Shown: positions 11,401 to 23,019 of the stretch, one piece after another
Position numbering within the stretch: position 1 is the stretch's first letter
How the letters are laid out: each line of letters opens with the position of its first letter
From: Erpobdella octoculata
Lineage: Eukaryota; Annelida; Clitellata; Hirudinida; Erpobdellidae
DNA: 64,000 nt
Reading direction: 5' to 3'
NCBI GenBank assembly: GCA_963978895.1
Contig: OZ022238.1
Span: 36,357,270 to 36,421,269 of the forward strand
Program-made: the position numbers and the translations under genes
Notes under the pieces: generated by a model
What the model was told of the DNA's origin: nothing
The model's input: the letters and a program-made list of their open reading frames with translations, nothing else
The model's database searches: none

Positions 11401-13610
11401 CAGCTGTAAAATAATTAAAAATCATTGGCTGATAAACATAAAAACTTCTTCTTTCGAAATTAAAATTGTCTATTTTTTTCTATAGAATTAATATTCCATA
11501 CAGCACAAATTTTGTAATAACCAAATACAAATTATTTTACTAGAATTTTCTTAACTTGTTAAGAGCTAATTATTAAAAAATTTGAAAATATCAAAAAATT
11601 ATCTTTTATTCATAAATATAGAAATTATAAAACTTCCTACCAGAAATGAACTTTGGCGTGTGTATCTTCACAAATCCTTTTTTTCTAAGCACATCTGTGA
11701 AAAAATACTCAACACCATCTGAAATCCTAAAAATTGCTTGATTGGCGGGTGTCCTCAGGTCAAGAACTCTGTTATCCAAACGGGTGTCCAGATTAACTGT
11801 GGCAAGATCCTGTAGATAAAAATTCAAGAAGTATGCATAATATTAATAACACATCTTGTTATTTGTAAAGAAAAAAATATATATATAGCAAATAAATAGA
11901 AAGAAGTTTAAATAAAAAATAGAAACAAACAGACCCCTTCACCAGTTGCTCTTGATGCATCCTCAATTAAAAGTGGAAGTCTGGGAGGAGCTGAAGCAAT
12001 GACCCAGAACTGCAAAAAAAACAAGTACGATTACATTTAAGGTTTGCAATGCTGGTTTCCATTTGACCAGGAATTGACAAAACCAACCTGTTTAATGTGA
12101 AGTTCAATGTCCTGTTGGGTGCAACTGTCAACCTTTTTATCAACAGTTCTCACAACACCTTCAATTTCAACAAGAGATTCTTTAGTCACACTGTAATGAA
12201 AAAATGAACACAAAATCATATGCATGCAACCTCATAAAAAATGTTATATATTAATTGGTCCAAAAGATCCCAAAGCTACTATGATTTTCATTTAATCTTA
12301 CACCCATGATAATTTTAAGTACTGCTTTTCTACTTTTATGTTGAGAAGAGAAGTTTGGAGAGATTGAAACTCACCCAGTAATAAATTTGACCATCTGCTT
12401 GCTGACCTTTTCAAAATGGGGCGATGCAAGAGCCTGGACAGTACTCTGCTCATGTCTTATTACAACAAATATCTGTTTTCCTGTAACAGAGAAACTTTAT
12501 TAAAAATGCAATCACATATTTAATAAACAAATAAACATAACTGAAAAAATACAAAAAAATTCATCTATTAGTGACAGCCTTGTGCACACTATTGTAACTA
12601 TAAAGATATTTGTAGTAGGAAAAAACTTGTTCTATGGAGCCATCAAGCTCATCTTTCAACAATGTGAATTACTTACATTATTATGTTGAAGATTTTCAAC
12701 TTGTTAAAACGTTATATTTTTTAATACCTTATTTTTGCTTCCAGCTAGACTGCTTTACACTCCTTAGACAAGTTTTAAAAAATTCTTGAGATGAAATAAA
12801 ATACAAGCTAACGCTTTCCATTGTTTCAAACCCTTTTTGCCTATGTTACACAACTCGACGGACACCTAGTTTTAGCTTTTTTAAGCGGGAGGTGAAACCT
12901 TTTTGGCTAGAAATATAGTCTAAATTGAACAAGCAGTAGATAAATAATTTGAATATATATTGTCTATGAAGTAAACTGTTTGGATGAATTTATATTTTTA
13001 GCCTGTGATTGACATCGACCTTGATTCTTCGCTTTGTGATTTGATTCTTTAAAAAGGTGCGAGTTGAAACGATAGCAAACATTAGCTTAGAAACATACCT
13101 GAAATTGCAAAAGCTTAACCAAAGAAGCTATAGTTGTAAAATGTCTTTTAAACAGCCAAATATTGTTTATTGATAAGAGGGTGATATCCCTGTTCAATGA
13201 TCTTTTTTCTGCAAAAATGTTCCCGTCAGAAATTCCTGGCTACTCGCCAGTAAGCAGGCAGTTTAAAACTTGGCTGTGGTTGATGGCAGGGATGAACGAG
13301 GCGTTGCTCTAATTCAGGACATTAACAAAAGGCTAATTAACAATTAAGAATAACTCCAGTTTTTTCTAAACTGTGACGAAATAACTTAAAATTTGCAGTT
13401 TCGTGTGTGTGCAAGATAATAAGGTGGAAGTACGAAAATACGAAGATTGCATTTACGGGTATAAAAAATAGAATTTATGAAAACTTCAAAGCTCGAGGGC
13501 CACCCTAAACCTCACCTAATCATAACCAAATACTTTACACATGCTTCTAAATCTAAATAGAATTGGCACAAATTGGGACTAAAAGTTTTTGTCTTTATAT
13601 AAAGGTCACC

Positions 13611-13666
<56 letters not shown>

Positions 13667-14051
13667 GCTCGTAAAAACATATCAACGCTATGTTTCCTTA
13701 TAATATATATCATAAAACATATATCTTCGATAGCTATTAAATTAGCTAGTGACGGAATGTTAGCCGTCCAACTTATATATACTATCGAGCATTGATTCGT
13801 ACCCATTCATAGTCGAGTGTTGTGTTCAACATACCCCAACAAAAGCGCTTAACAACCACTGTTTTTTGGCGGTGGAAGTGGCGCAGATGGTAAGGTAGTT
13901 GGCATGATGCGAGGCGGTGTTGCCGATCCGACAGTCGTGGGTTCGAGTCTGAAGTTGAGACATTTATATTTGCGTTATTTCATGGTGGATTGTAAGCCAT
14001 CCAAGTTTCTGATATATGTGGCTCGTAAAAACATATCAACGCTATGTTTCC

Positions 14052-14125
<74 letters not shown>

Positions 14126-14994
14126 CATACATAAGTAACACAATAGGTAGGTCCAACAAAAATTCATGTAAGTTGAACTGCATAAGATGGGTAAAACTTT
14201 GCTTCATGCCTAAGCCAAGGCTATTTTTTAAAAAAAGTTTTATAATGTTAAAGATAACAGGAAAACCATTAACATAAGAAGCTGTATTAAAAATGGACAC
14301 AAACGTTAAATCTAATAATAAAATTTAACAGAGAAAACCGACCTACAGCCCTGCTGGTGTGAAGGCGTCCTTCGATCCAAACACTTGTGTCTGTTTTGTC
14401 TGTATTCAAGTCTCCAACATTAACATAATGGTAGACACTGGCTTCCTGAGACTGGATCAAAGGAAGTTTTCCATACAATCCTACGGAAGTATCGCTCACT
14501 TCATCCAATGCAATAGAAGCCTGTGCTTCCTGCTTTTGTTGCTTTTTGGCAGATTTTTCTGCCTCTTTTGCTTGCTTTTTTAAAGCTTTCTTGCTTGGTT
14601 CTCTTAAAAAAAAAAAAAAAGACAAATTTAATAATACATTCCATGATAGATTTGACCAGACTACGCTATGATTATAGAGACTAGTAGAGTTAGAGCTAGA
14701 GACACTATAAGTCAGGACTAAATTGTTTCCTAGGGAAAAAGTGCCAAGCTTTGTAAAATGACTTATAAACTTGGTCCTAGGTCTGAAAGCGTGATCCACA
14801 TCGCCCATTGGCATTGAGATTTAATTAACAATTATTCTAAAATACTGGATTATAGTGATTATAGTATAATCATTATACTATAATTATAATCATTAATGAC
14901 ACGCACGAGGAAGTGACAAGTTACGCAAATGAAAAGAAGAACAGGCCACCGTGAGAAATAATTTAAGATTTTTTACTAACACAGCGTCGCTCAT
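8422..14994 (-). CDS. DARS1: Aspartyl-tRNA synthetase, cytoplasmic (13 coding exons)
   Basis: This class IIb synthetase charges tRNA-Asp with aspartate in the cytosol and in animals joins the multi-synthetase complex. Exons from 5' to 3' are 14994-14981, 14602-14343, 12480-12375, 12190-12088, 12009-11935, 11809-11641, 11403-11269, 11112-10965, 10736-10668, 10498-10378, 9263-9183, 8813-8702 and 8585-8422. All have GT-AG introns and matching phases. They total 1557 nt, or 518 aa (human 501). Exon 1 encodes only MSDAV and part of the next codon. Exon 2 has a lysine/alanine-rich N-terminal extension, then [18 protein letters not shown] of the OB-fold anticodon-binding domain. The catalytic domain shows motif 1 ([12 protein letters not shown]), the SEGGANVF and [12 protein letters not shown] segments, motif 2 ([11 protein letters not shown]), and motif 3 ([18 protein letters not shown]). 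It ends [11 protein letters not shown]. Exon 1 is the least certain because it is tiny. Intron 2 is 1.86 kb and contains SINEs and TA arrays. Confidence 0.95.
9389..10333. mobile_element. hAT-like nonautonomous element in DARS1 intron 10
   Basis: TAAGCATCTGCGACCTG at the left and TAGGATTCTGCGTCTCG inward from the right match at 11 of 17 positions. Identical 8-bp ATTAATAT copies flank them at 9381-9388 and 10334-10341. Subterminal tracts are rich in TCTCGT/ACGAGA and ATACGATATCG-type repeats in both orientations. No transposase remains in the 945 bp. The target duplication is AT-rich, so chance is less excluded than for the other hAT copies. Confidence 0.6.
13611..13664. repeat. (TA)n microsatellite
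   Basis: About 26 TA units, directly abutting a SINE tail copy at 13662. Confidence 0.95.
13662..13711 (+). mobile_element. SINE tail, first copy
   Basis: ATGTGGCTCGTAAAAACATA and the following CTATGTTTCCTTATAATATA repeat the tail of the tRNA-SINE at 14016-14065 exactly. No tRNA head is attached here. Confidence 0.7.
13876..14065 (+). mobile_element. tRNA-derived SINE
   Basis: A polymerase III box A-like stretch (TGGCGCAGATGG near 13879) and a box B-like GGTTCGAGTCT (near 13940) form a tRNA-like head. It contains GAGGCGGTGTTGCCG, shared with the antisense copy at 17142-17207. A unique body and the tail CTTATAATATATAT follow, running into a (TA)n array. Insertion is antisense to DARS1. Confidence 0.7.
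14056..14122. repeat. (TA)n microsatellite
   Basis: About 31 TA units following the SINE tail, ending in a few ACAT units. Confidence 0.95.
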
Positions 14995-16044
14995 CTTTAG
15001 AAGAGAGATATGAAAAACGATGTGATACCTAACTACCTAACTTAGTGAGTTTAGTGCTTACTGCTTAGTGAGTGGTACCACGCACACACCCCGAATAATA
15101 AAAGGGATCAGCATAGAAAGTTATTTTTTATAAATTCTAAAACAATACGCGGAGCGAACGCAACTCCATAATTGCAGTATTTTATCGTAATTTAAAGCAC
15201 TAAACCATAATATTGCTTTTAATACGTTTTCTAAACATGTTTTTCGACGATTTCGGCTCTCGTCGGCGATCTCTTGTCTCTTCGTGTCCTTCGTGTCTTC
15301 CTTTGACACGAAATTTGAATTCTCAAAGGCCATCCGTCATCACGTCACATGAACTTTCAATGTTGGTGTCTTGCAGCCAATTGTCTTTTTTCTTCATCGT
15401 CTGCTCCAACATTCAACAGTGATTATTTGGTTAAAACAACTAATAATAAGTTTTTAAGAACCTATCTTGTCCTTGTCTAGCTAGTGCCTATTGGCGTAGA
15501 CACGGGGGTCCCCTGAAGGCCCAGCCCCCACACACCGTCACGGGCGGCCCCACGCAAATTTCAAAAGTAGAAATTGTATATGGCAGTTTTCAGAGTCTTA
15601 TTTTCGTCTAGCCTACAGTAAAATAGAAAAAATTCAAATTTTGATTTTTGAAACTTTGTACCTTGTAAAGCGCAATATAATTGATTTTTAGTGTTAATCT
15701 GACGCGAGTGATGACGCCATACCGAAGATCAATGAAGCAGAGAATAAAAGCCAACTTGGCACTTAAGTCATTTGAAAGCTTTTACACAAAAACACTTTAT
15801 ATTAACTTGTTTTTACAAAGATTTGCCATGAAATCCCGTAAAATTCAACTTTAATAATTAACGAAATAATTATAACGGATTTTTTTATGTAAGTTTTTGT
15901 GGTTGGTGCATATATATAGAATACATATATCGACAGTAACGAATTATCGCTCGTCTCCACTGTGGAGCTAATCTGGTGCGGTCACGTGATTTTAATTCAC
16001 TTTTCGTTCCTATTGGTGTTCTCCTAAATTGATCTTCAAAAGTA
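14995..16044. other. Divergent upstream region of DARS1 and the THAP-like exon
   Basis: About 1 kb between two outward-facing starts. A minus-strand frame at 15333-15121 (70 aa, MAFENSNFVSKEDTK...) has no family I recognise and no other gene signals. 15485-15545 looks like a TIR-element end (TTGGCGTAGACACGGGGG, then GC-rich). A CACGTG E-box lies near 15980. No TATA box is obvious for DARS1. Confidence 0.45.
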
Positions 16045-16115
16045 ATGCCGTTCCGTTGTTGCATTGAAAATTGTCCAAATTCTTGGAAAACTAATTTCAA
16101 GTGTTCTTTTCATCG
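16045..16115 (+). CDS. Possible first exon of a THAP-domain protein
   Basis: The frame MPFRCCIENCPNSWKTNFKC followed by SFHR ends at a strong donor, GGTAAGT, at 16115/16116. The spacing of the cysteines, the N-terminal Met and the final F-H-R match the start of a THAP zinc-dependent DNA-binding domain, in which an intron here is common. I could not find a convincing second exon (expected FP...W) downstream before the TA arrays. It could therefore be an orphan exon, a gene with a long first intron, or a remnant of a P-element-like transposase. Confidence 0.4.
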
Positions 16116-16927
16116 GTAAGTGAGAATATTTTGTGGCATTTTCTGTCTACAGCACTCTTGAGATGTGTGGTGGGCACAAAAAGTAAAGTCGTGGATGAAG
16201 ATCTGACTCTTCTGTTCGACTGAATTGTGCTCAATATAATGATTTTTGAAGCTAGATAACAGTTATCATTATAATTAAAATGTATGTTGTTCTAAAAACC
16301 AGTGTTTGATCAATTTCTTGTTTTTTAGATGTTTGAGCATGGTCTTCCTTTAAAAAGTGGAACATTCTCATAACCGATAACCGACACCCATTTCAGCTAT
16401 TGTCAAATAGGTTGTGTTTTCAGATTGCATTGCTTATTAAGTACTGGAGAATTTCGAAAACGTAGACTCGTTGAGTACATAATCGTTTAGACAGAGAAGT
16501 TAAACTAGTTAAAGCATTTGATAATCAAAAAAATTCTTCGAGCAGCTCCATAAGCAAACGGAAAATAAAAGTTTCGTTAAAAAAATATAGAAATAAATAA
16601 CTAAACTGTTTTATGAGCATTTAAGCGTAAGAAGTTTAGATATCGTGGAGATAATTTGTAAATTAAGCGTCACTTTTATGCAGAATTAGCAAAAGCTGGC
16701 TTCTGATTGTTTGGCGTTAATAAACAGCTTCGCAAATTTTGAGCATCTTCTTTTGCTAATAACTTTTTTTAGGGACCGATCTGTGTCTGGTATCTCTTTC
16801 CAGCTCTTAGTTATAACAAATACTATAGTTTAATGTACTTTTTGGCTTGTCTATTAAAATTTCCGAACCAAAAGCTAAATGTACCAGACTAATAGTGGAG
16901 ACATTTGCGACCATGTTAGGCGATGCT

Positions 16928-17440
<513 letters not shown>

Positions 17441-17894
17441 CAATTTGAAAAAGTTTCCAAAGTTTGGTTAGATATAAGTTTAATTTGAATGGGTTTCTAA
17501 AGTTTGGTTAGATTAAGTTTAATTTGAAAGGGTTTCTAAAGTTTGGTTAGATTCAAGTTTAATTTGAAGGGGTTTCTAAAGCAGTAAGCACCTCGGCAGC
17601 GAAATAAAACTAATTATTAAAATAATTGTGAAAAACGGTAATGATAGGGGTAGGGTTAGGGTTAGTAGCAATTTTACCAATTGTAATCACGTCAAACCGC
17701 CGGGGCAATAGCAGCGACCTACCAAAAATAGATTAATACAAATAATGAATATTCATGGACCAAAAGACTCTAAATCGTTTTTTCGGAGGCCATCTTGGCA
17801 TCTCACTCAAAACCTGCTCATCTCCGATATATTTACTCTCTATATATATGGTTTGGACAGCCTAGAACGACGAAGCTAACATTTTCATTCAATA

Positions 17895-18028
17895 AGTAAG
17901 TAAGTAAGTAAATTTTTATTAACCAGCCTGACAATGACGCACAGCGGTTTACATTTAAATCATAAAATAATAAAAATAAGAATTAAATAAAAAGGAATAC
18001 GGGTTTCGACAATCTAAAGTTAAAGACA
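17895..18028 (-). mobile_element. Old 3' end of the CR1-like LINE, distal part
   Basis: AAGTAAGTAAGTAAATTTTT (plus strand), ACCAGCCTGACAATGACGC and CGACAATCTAAAGTTAAA match the 3' end of the LINE at 40966-41090. This copy is cut by the LINE that begins at 18029. Confidence 0.8.
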
Positions 18029-19413
18029 GTTATAGGCCTGTCTCTAACCTATCCTTTATCTTTAAAATTATGGAAAGAGTTGTGTATGAGCAAATAAGTG
18101 CTTATCTAACTGCTTTCTCACTTCTTCCCTATTCTCAATCTGGCTTCAGACCTGGCCACTCTACTGAAACTGCTCTACTTAAGCTTCATAATGACCTTAT
18201 TGTTTCTTCTGACTCTGGCCTCTCTACCCTTCTTCTTTGTCTTGATTATTCATCTGCATTTGATACAGTTGATCACTCACTGTTGTTGGATGTACTTGAT
18301 AAATCTTTTAATATAACTAGCGATGCTCTCCGGTGGATTAAATCTTATCTATCTCGTAGATATTCCTATGTTTCTATTGAATCTTCTAAATCTACTCCTG
18401 TAACTCTGAGCTACGGTGTCCCTCAAGGGTCTATTCTTGGCCCTTTACTGTTTATTCTCTATACTTCTGAACTTCCTCATATTATATCTTCTCACTCTCT
18501 CAATAGCCAAATGTATGCCGATGACTCTTATGTCTATTCTACTTTCTCTAACTCTTCTCTTGAGTCTGTTCTTAACAAAATAGCTGCCTGCCTTCAATCT
18601 ATTATATCCTGGAGTTCTTCTATGTGTCTTAAACTTAATCCTGACAAGTTTGAACTAATCTATTTCAACAAGTCCTCTAAATCCCTAAATCTTCTTCCTT
18701 TGGTTTTGCCACCACCATCTTCTCTTTCCATTTCTCCTTCTCCCTTGATTCGTAGCTTAGGTTTTCTCTTTGACTCTAACTTGTCGCTAACCCCCCAAAT
18801 TACTTCTGTTACTAAATCCTGCTACTTTCATCTTCGCCGTATTAAGCAGCTTCGTCCACTTCTGGATGATCCTTCGCTGCAACTTCTAGTCTCTTCTCTT
18901 GTCCTGTCTCGAATTGACTACTGCAATTCTCTATACTATGGTCTTCCTGACACTACCCTCTATCCTCTCTCTAAAGCCTTCAACTCGGCTGCTCGCTTAG
19001 TTTCTCGCACCTCCTACTCCTCTCACATCTCTCCATCTCTTGTTCTTCTCCATTGGCTTCCTCTCAGATATAGGGTGATTTTTAAAATCTGTTTAATAAT
19101 GTACAAAATAAAAAATTGCCTTTCTCCTCTCTACTTAACTAATTTAATACATATCCCTCCTAAGTCTGGTCTTCGTTCTTCTTCTCGTAATCACTCTCGC
19201 ATCTTCACTATTAAGCATTCTTTTGCTAAACGCTCTTTCTCCTACTCTGGTCCCTATCTCTGGAACTCTCTTCCTTCTTCTCTTACTAACTCTACTTCTC
19301 TCACAGTTTTCCGTCGTGGACTTAAAACATATCTGTTTACTAAGTTCACGACCGAGCGCTATTGAACACTGCGGAAATAGCGCTATACAAATAAAAATTG
19401 ATTGATTGATTGA
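18029..19413 (+). mobile_element. LINE, 5'-truncated, reverse transcriptase ORF
   Basis: An uninterrupted frame starts inside the reverse transcriptase at YRPVSNLSFIFKIMERVV (about 18032). It continues from the ATG at 18070 for 431 aa to the stop at 19363-19365. Motifs are FRPGHSTETALL, LCLDYSSAFDTVDH, GVPQGSILGPLLF and YADD, the catalytic pair, at residues 149-152 counted from that Met. A C-terminal CR1/L2-type region with SRIDYCNSLYYGLP and GPYLWNSLP follows. The 3' UTR is tiny, with GCGCTATACAAATAAAAATT and an (ATTG)n tail. No endonuclease is present because the copy is 5' truncated. It lies inside a remnant of another LINE. Confidence 0.85.
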
Positions 19414-19550
19414 AATAAAATCTATAACTTGTCTTTTTCAGAGACTTAATATAACGTTCGGTATTGTTTAAGTTATTTTGAGTTCAACGATATATGGATA
19501 AAGGTTTTTCTGAGTATGAAATCTGCATGCGGAATAACTCTGTCGTGATT
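19414..19550 (-). mobile_element. Old 3' end of the CR1-like LINE, proximal part
   Basis: Sequence resumes with TTCGGTATTGTTTAAGTTAT and GCATGCGGAATAACTCTGTC, matching 41120-41240. This completes the remnant interrupted at 18029-19413. Similarity fades at about 19550. Confidence 0.75.
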
Positions 19551-19673
19551 TTGATTTTGATCTAGTTCGAAGTTCCGTACTGAATCGGTCGAGACATTCC
19601 AGCATATCCTTCTGATTTTCAGCTGTCATCGTTTCCCCCGCCCATTCGTTTTAACGACGATTTTTTTATATTA

Positions 19674-19870
19674 GAACTAGAAATAGCCCGTCAAAAATGA
19701 CGGATTTTTTTAAATCCCATTTTATATTAGTTCACGCATTGTACAATTGCGTGATAACTTTTATTACACGCCTGCGCGCACTAATTTCATCAACTGCTAG
19801 CCACTGCGGCCGCCGCGTTATGCGAAATTGCTAACATACCAACATACATACATACCGACATAGGAAATTA
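19674..19870 (+). mobile_element. SINE/RTE-like fragment
   Basis: It starts ACTAGAAATAGCCCGTCAAA and ends in a CATACATACATACC tail. The head resembles the ACTAG start of the other RTE-type families in the window, but the body is different. Confidence 0.4.
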
Positions 19871-19950
19871 TGTATGTAGATATCGTATTTCTCCATTTCT
19901 TTGCTGCAAGTCTTATTGCTTCTTCTACAATATGATCCCTTTTTATTTAA

Positions 19951-20270
19951 TACTAGTGGGGTTACCGGCGTTGCTCGAAGTTTTCAAAGGTTTTTTATCG
20001 TTTTCTCTCTTGCTCCCGTTTCCTTCCCCGCTTGCTCTCCCGCTTCCGGTCGCTTTCCCGTTCCCGGTCGCTTTCCCGTTCCAGGTCGCTTTCCCGTTCC
20101 AGGTCGCTTTCCCTTTCCAGGTCGCTTTCCCGTTCCAGGTCGCTTTCCCGTTCCAGGTCGCTTTCTCGTTCCCGCTCACGCTTTCTCTCACGTTCCCGTT
20201 CCCGCACGCGCTCATTTACCCTTTTCCACTCTTTCCTAACTTCTTTTAGCCCATAAAACGTAAAATAGAT
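19951..20270 (+). mobile_element. ACTAGCGG-family SINE with minisatellite
   Basis: The head is ACTAGTGGGGTTACCGGCG. About seven tandem copies of an 18-bp unit (CGGTCGCTTTCCCGTTCC and CAGG variants) follow, then CGCTCACGCTTTCTCTC. It ends near AAACGTAAAATAGATTTG. Arginine/serine- or glutamate/arginine-rich frames across it are a by-product of the unit. Confidence 0.75.
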
Positions 20271-20462
20271 TTGGGGACATCCATTTATTATGTCAACAAA
20301 ATATGGGGGGAAGGTGGTTTGAAGAAGTTTGACAATTGTTGACATGGGGGAAGGAGGGAAGTCAAGATAAATTGACGTCAACAATGTATTTTTTACAAGA
20401 GTTAATAAATCAAAAATTAGGAAAGTAATAAATGCATTGCATGCCAGTCAGTCGAAAAACAT

Positions 20463-20511
20463 TCAAAATACGACACAGTTTACGATAATTGTAAACTGTG
20501 TCGTATTTTGA
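20463..20511. repeat. Perfect inverted repeat, 21-bp arms
   Basis: Positions 20463-20483 and 20491-20511 are exact reverse complements around the loop GATAATT. The core of each arm is ACGACACAGTTTAC or its complement. Either strand could form a strong hairpin. Flanks do not identify it as a known element. Confidence 0.85.
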
Positions 20512-20519
20512 TTTCTATT

Positions 20520-21400
20520 TAGAACTTTACTATTAATATTATTGACCTAATATTGTAAGGTAAAACCGTAAGATCCCACACTTTTAAACTAAACTATTGT
20601 ATTAAGTCTTTGAAGTTTGACAACATGCTACCTTGATTGGCATTCAAAATTCTTCCATATGATCTGTACTGTCTTTCCATTCAGTTGTCGTTGTTTGAAC
20701 GAATCTGCGAAATTTGTCACCTCTATGTTGCGTCACAAGTCATGTTGAAAAAGCATGTTCAACCGCACCGATAATGCTTGAATTATAAATTTTTTAATAA
20801 TTGAATAATGCTTGAATAAAACCGGGCTTGAGGAACGCGGCGGAGCGATACCATAGCCTATGAAGATCATCCGAGGCTGGTTAAATTGCTAGCTGCATGG
20901 GAAGTCGATTTGGCGGTCCTTGTCCAACTTATTGCACTTATTAGTTGGCGGGCTGGAGTGAGTCGAGCCATGTGCCCACGAAAGCCTTGTGCTTTCGGTG
21001 GCCTCCTGCCTCAAAGCCAACATAAACACGTCACCAAACACTCAAACATACATACCGTCTAAATTGTCTTATTGACAGATACAGACGTTAAACAAACTAC
21101 ACACACACGGACCGACAATGCGAATGCGATCTTGGAGCTAGGCAATTACCACATGCTCCTCAACCGCAAAGAATTCGGGTGGCTGCCAAAAGACAGAGAG
21201 AACTGATGGCAATTATTGCGCATGGAGAGATGTTAAGCGCAGAATGGTTAGATGAAGATGACGTTGACTTGTTGTGTGTATCGATTCCACAAAAAATTGA
21301 TCAATCAACCACTGGGCATCAATAATGGGCACTTTATCACAATTGAGGAACATTTGAATTTCCTATGGGAAGATGTATAGAAGCTAGAATATAAATTCTA
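20520..21400. other. Unassigned region, no gene seen
   Basis: More GC-rich than its surroundings at 20830-21060, which suggests an old mobile element. No terminus, tRNA head or coding motif could be recognised. Confidence 0.4.
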
Positions 21401-21720
21401 TTTTTTTATTATGATTTAGCACACGCCTTTTACAAGACGATATCTTGCACAAAGGCGAGAAAGAGTTCTTTGCAAAGGCAGCCATTTATAGGCGCCTACC
21501 CTTTTAGCAATGCGAGTGAACTCCTTGCTTTAAGGGAGTTACGCTTCATGAAGTTTTTTGGCCCCCTGATCCGAGGGATCAGAGTAGGGCGTCCAAACCT
21601 TTTTAACTTTCTTTCCCTGTATGAGTACAACCTCCTTGTCAAATTTCATCAAGATCGCTCCAGCGGTTTAAACTTCTATAAAAGACAAACAGACTCACAT
21701 TCATTTTTGTATATATAGCT
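21400..21720 (+). mobile_element. RTE-type 3' end
   Basis: It ends with CAAATTTCATCAAGATCGCT, CCAGCGGTTTAAACTTCTA, AAAGACAAACAGACTCACAT and a TTTTTGTATATATA tail, the hallmark 3' end of RTE-clade LINEs and their SINEs. No reverse transcriptase frame is left. Confidence 0.6.
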
Positions 21721-22015
21721 AAAGACAAAGTGCCACTATTATTATAGTTAACTGATCAATACTCAAGCCTTTACTTTGCGAGGCAATTTGAATGAAATTT
21801 TTTTCTCTTAGTACATCATTCCAAGAGAAGAGGTAACAAAGAAAAGTTAAATTACATACCTCTGGCGTCTACATTTTCTTGTTTATTACAAAATTCTTAA
21901 ATTGCAGCCACAACCTCATCAAAATGAGCACCCCAACCTAGACATGTATATTGGTTTTTTTAGAATTTTAGCCGTTATTTCATTCTATGGAGTTAGTGTA
22001 AAGTTTTTTTAATTC

Positions 22016-22092
22016 CAGTCGGGTGTCATTCCCAAAACGGGTGACACCCGGGGCGAACCGCCCTAGCCGCCCACTACACCACTGTCTACAGG
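22016..22092. mobile_element. TIR-element terminal fragment
   Basis: GGGTGTCATTCCC followed by GGGTGACACCCGGGGCG, and GCCGCCCACTACACCACTG at the right edge, resemble termini of hAT-type elements that end CAGTGGTGTAG. No partner end was found. Confidence 0.35.
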
Positions 22093-22099
22093 GCCAATG

Positions 22100-23019
22100 C
22101 AAATCCTCACCAAACATTCACATAGGGACGGTGACGGTTTTTCGCCTATAACTTTTTTATTTTTTTGCAATATCAATATTAAATTTATTTTTACACCATG
22201 ATATTTCTTTTCTAAATACCTTTCCATCGATCTATGACTACTATGACACATAGAGTACTATATGTATGACACAACGCCAATGCGTGAAATTTTTTTGCAA
22301 GCTAGTTGAAGCTAGTTGGGGGATCCAGCAGCGCTGCTAACTTCGGTATCGTGTCGTTCTATGCCAAGTCGAGTCGTTTTAGTTACAAGTTGCCGACTTA
22401 AAGTCGATTTGGTATCAAGTGGGGTCCGATTGCTCACCAAAGTAACTCCCAGGTCTGGGTTTGGAGCAGAGGCCGCCGGAAGCACAAGGTTATTGTGGAC
22501 ACATGACTCGATTTAAATCAGCCCGCCAACTGCAAATGGGCAATAGGTTGGACAGGTCCTGTATATCGACCTTCCATTCAGCTAGCAATTTAACCATGGA
22601 TGAAACTCGCCGGCTACGGCATCGCTGCTGGCCCTGTTCCAGTATTTCCTAACTTATAGCATCCTATTTATGTTACCAGTCTGTTGTTTCTGCAATAAAA
22701 TCAGTTAGAAAAGGAGACTGTTTTCATAGCAGGTCCCAGATTTCCAACCAGCCTAATCCGGCTCTGCCCAGTTCTCCTAGCGAAACAAACATAAACATAC
22801 ACTGGAAAAAGTTAAGGATATACCAAGGCTTATTGCGTATCGCAGTAGCTAAGTAGTGTAGTTCAACAAAAAATGGTTAAGATTAACTTCTGCTAGAGCA
22901 GATAGATGTGAAATATTTTTTAGCTGATTGCAAAAACGTATAGGCAAAATAAAGAAAATAAACCTGGCCCAAGGATTCAATTGAACTGACAACAGAAAGA
23001 GTTTAGTAAGTGCTAGGGA
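22100..23019. other. No gene seen
   Basis: Mixed-composition sequence between transposon remnants, with only short frames and no recognised domains. Confidence 0.4.

Larger units (their letters stand above)
12481..14342. other. DARS1 intron 2, SINE-bearing
   Basis: The longest DARS1 intron. The first kilobase shows nothing I recognise. The rest has two (TA)n arrays and two copies of a SINE tail. Confidence 0.6.

Noticed and set aside
14855..14895. AT-rich inverted repeat near the DARS1 start
   Set aside because: Low-complexity TATAATCATTATA sequence of a kind expected by chance in this composition.
15121..15422. Small gene on either strand between DARS1 and the THAP-like exon
   Set aside because: The 70-aa minus frame has no family match I recognise and no supporting neighbour exons.
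17640..17666. Telomeric (TTAGGG)n tract, also near 26893
   Set aside because: Only two to three units each; too short for an interstitial telomere.
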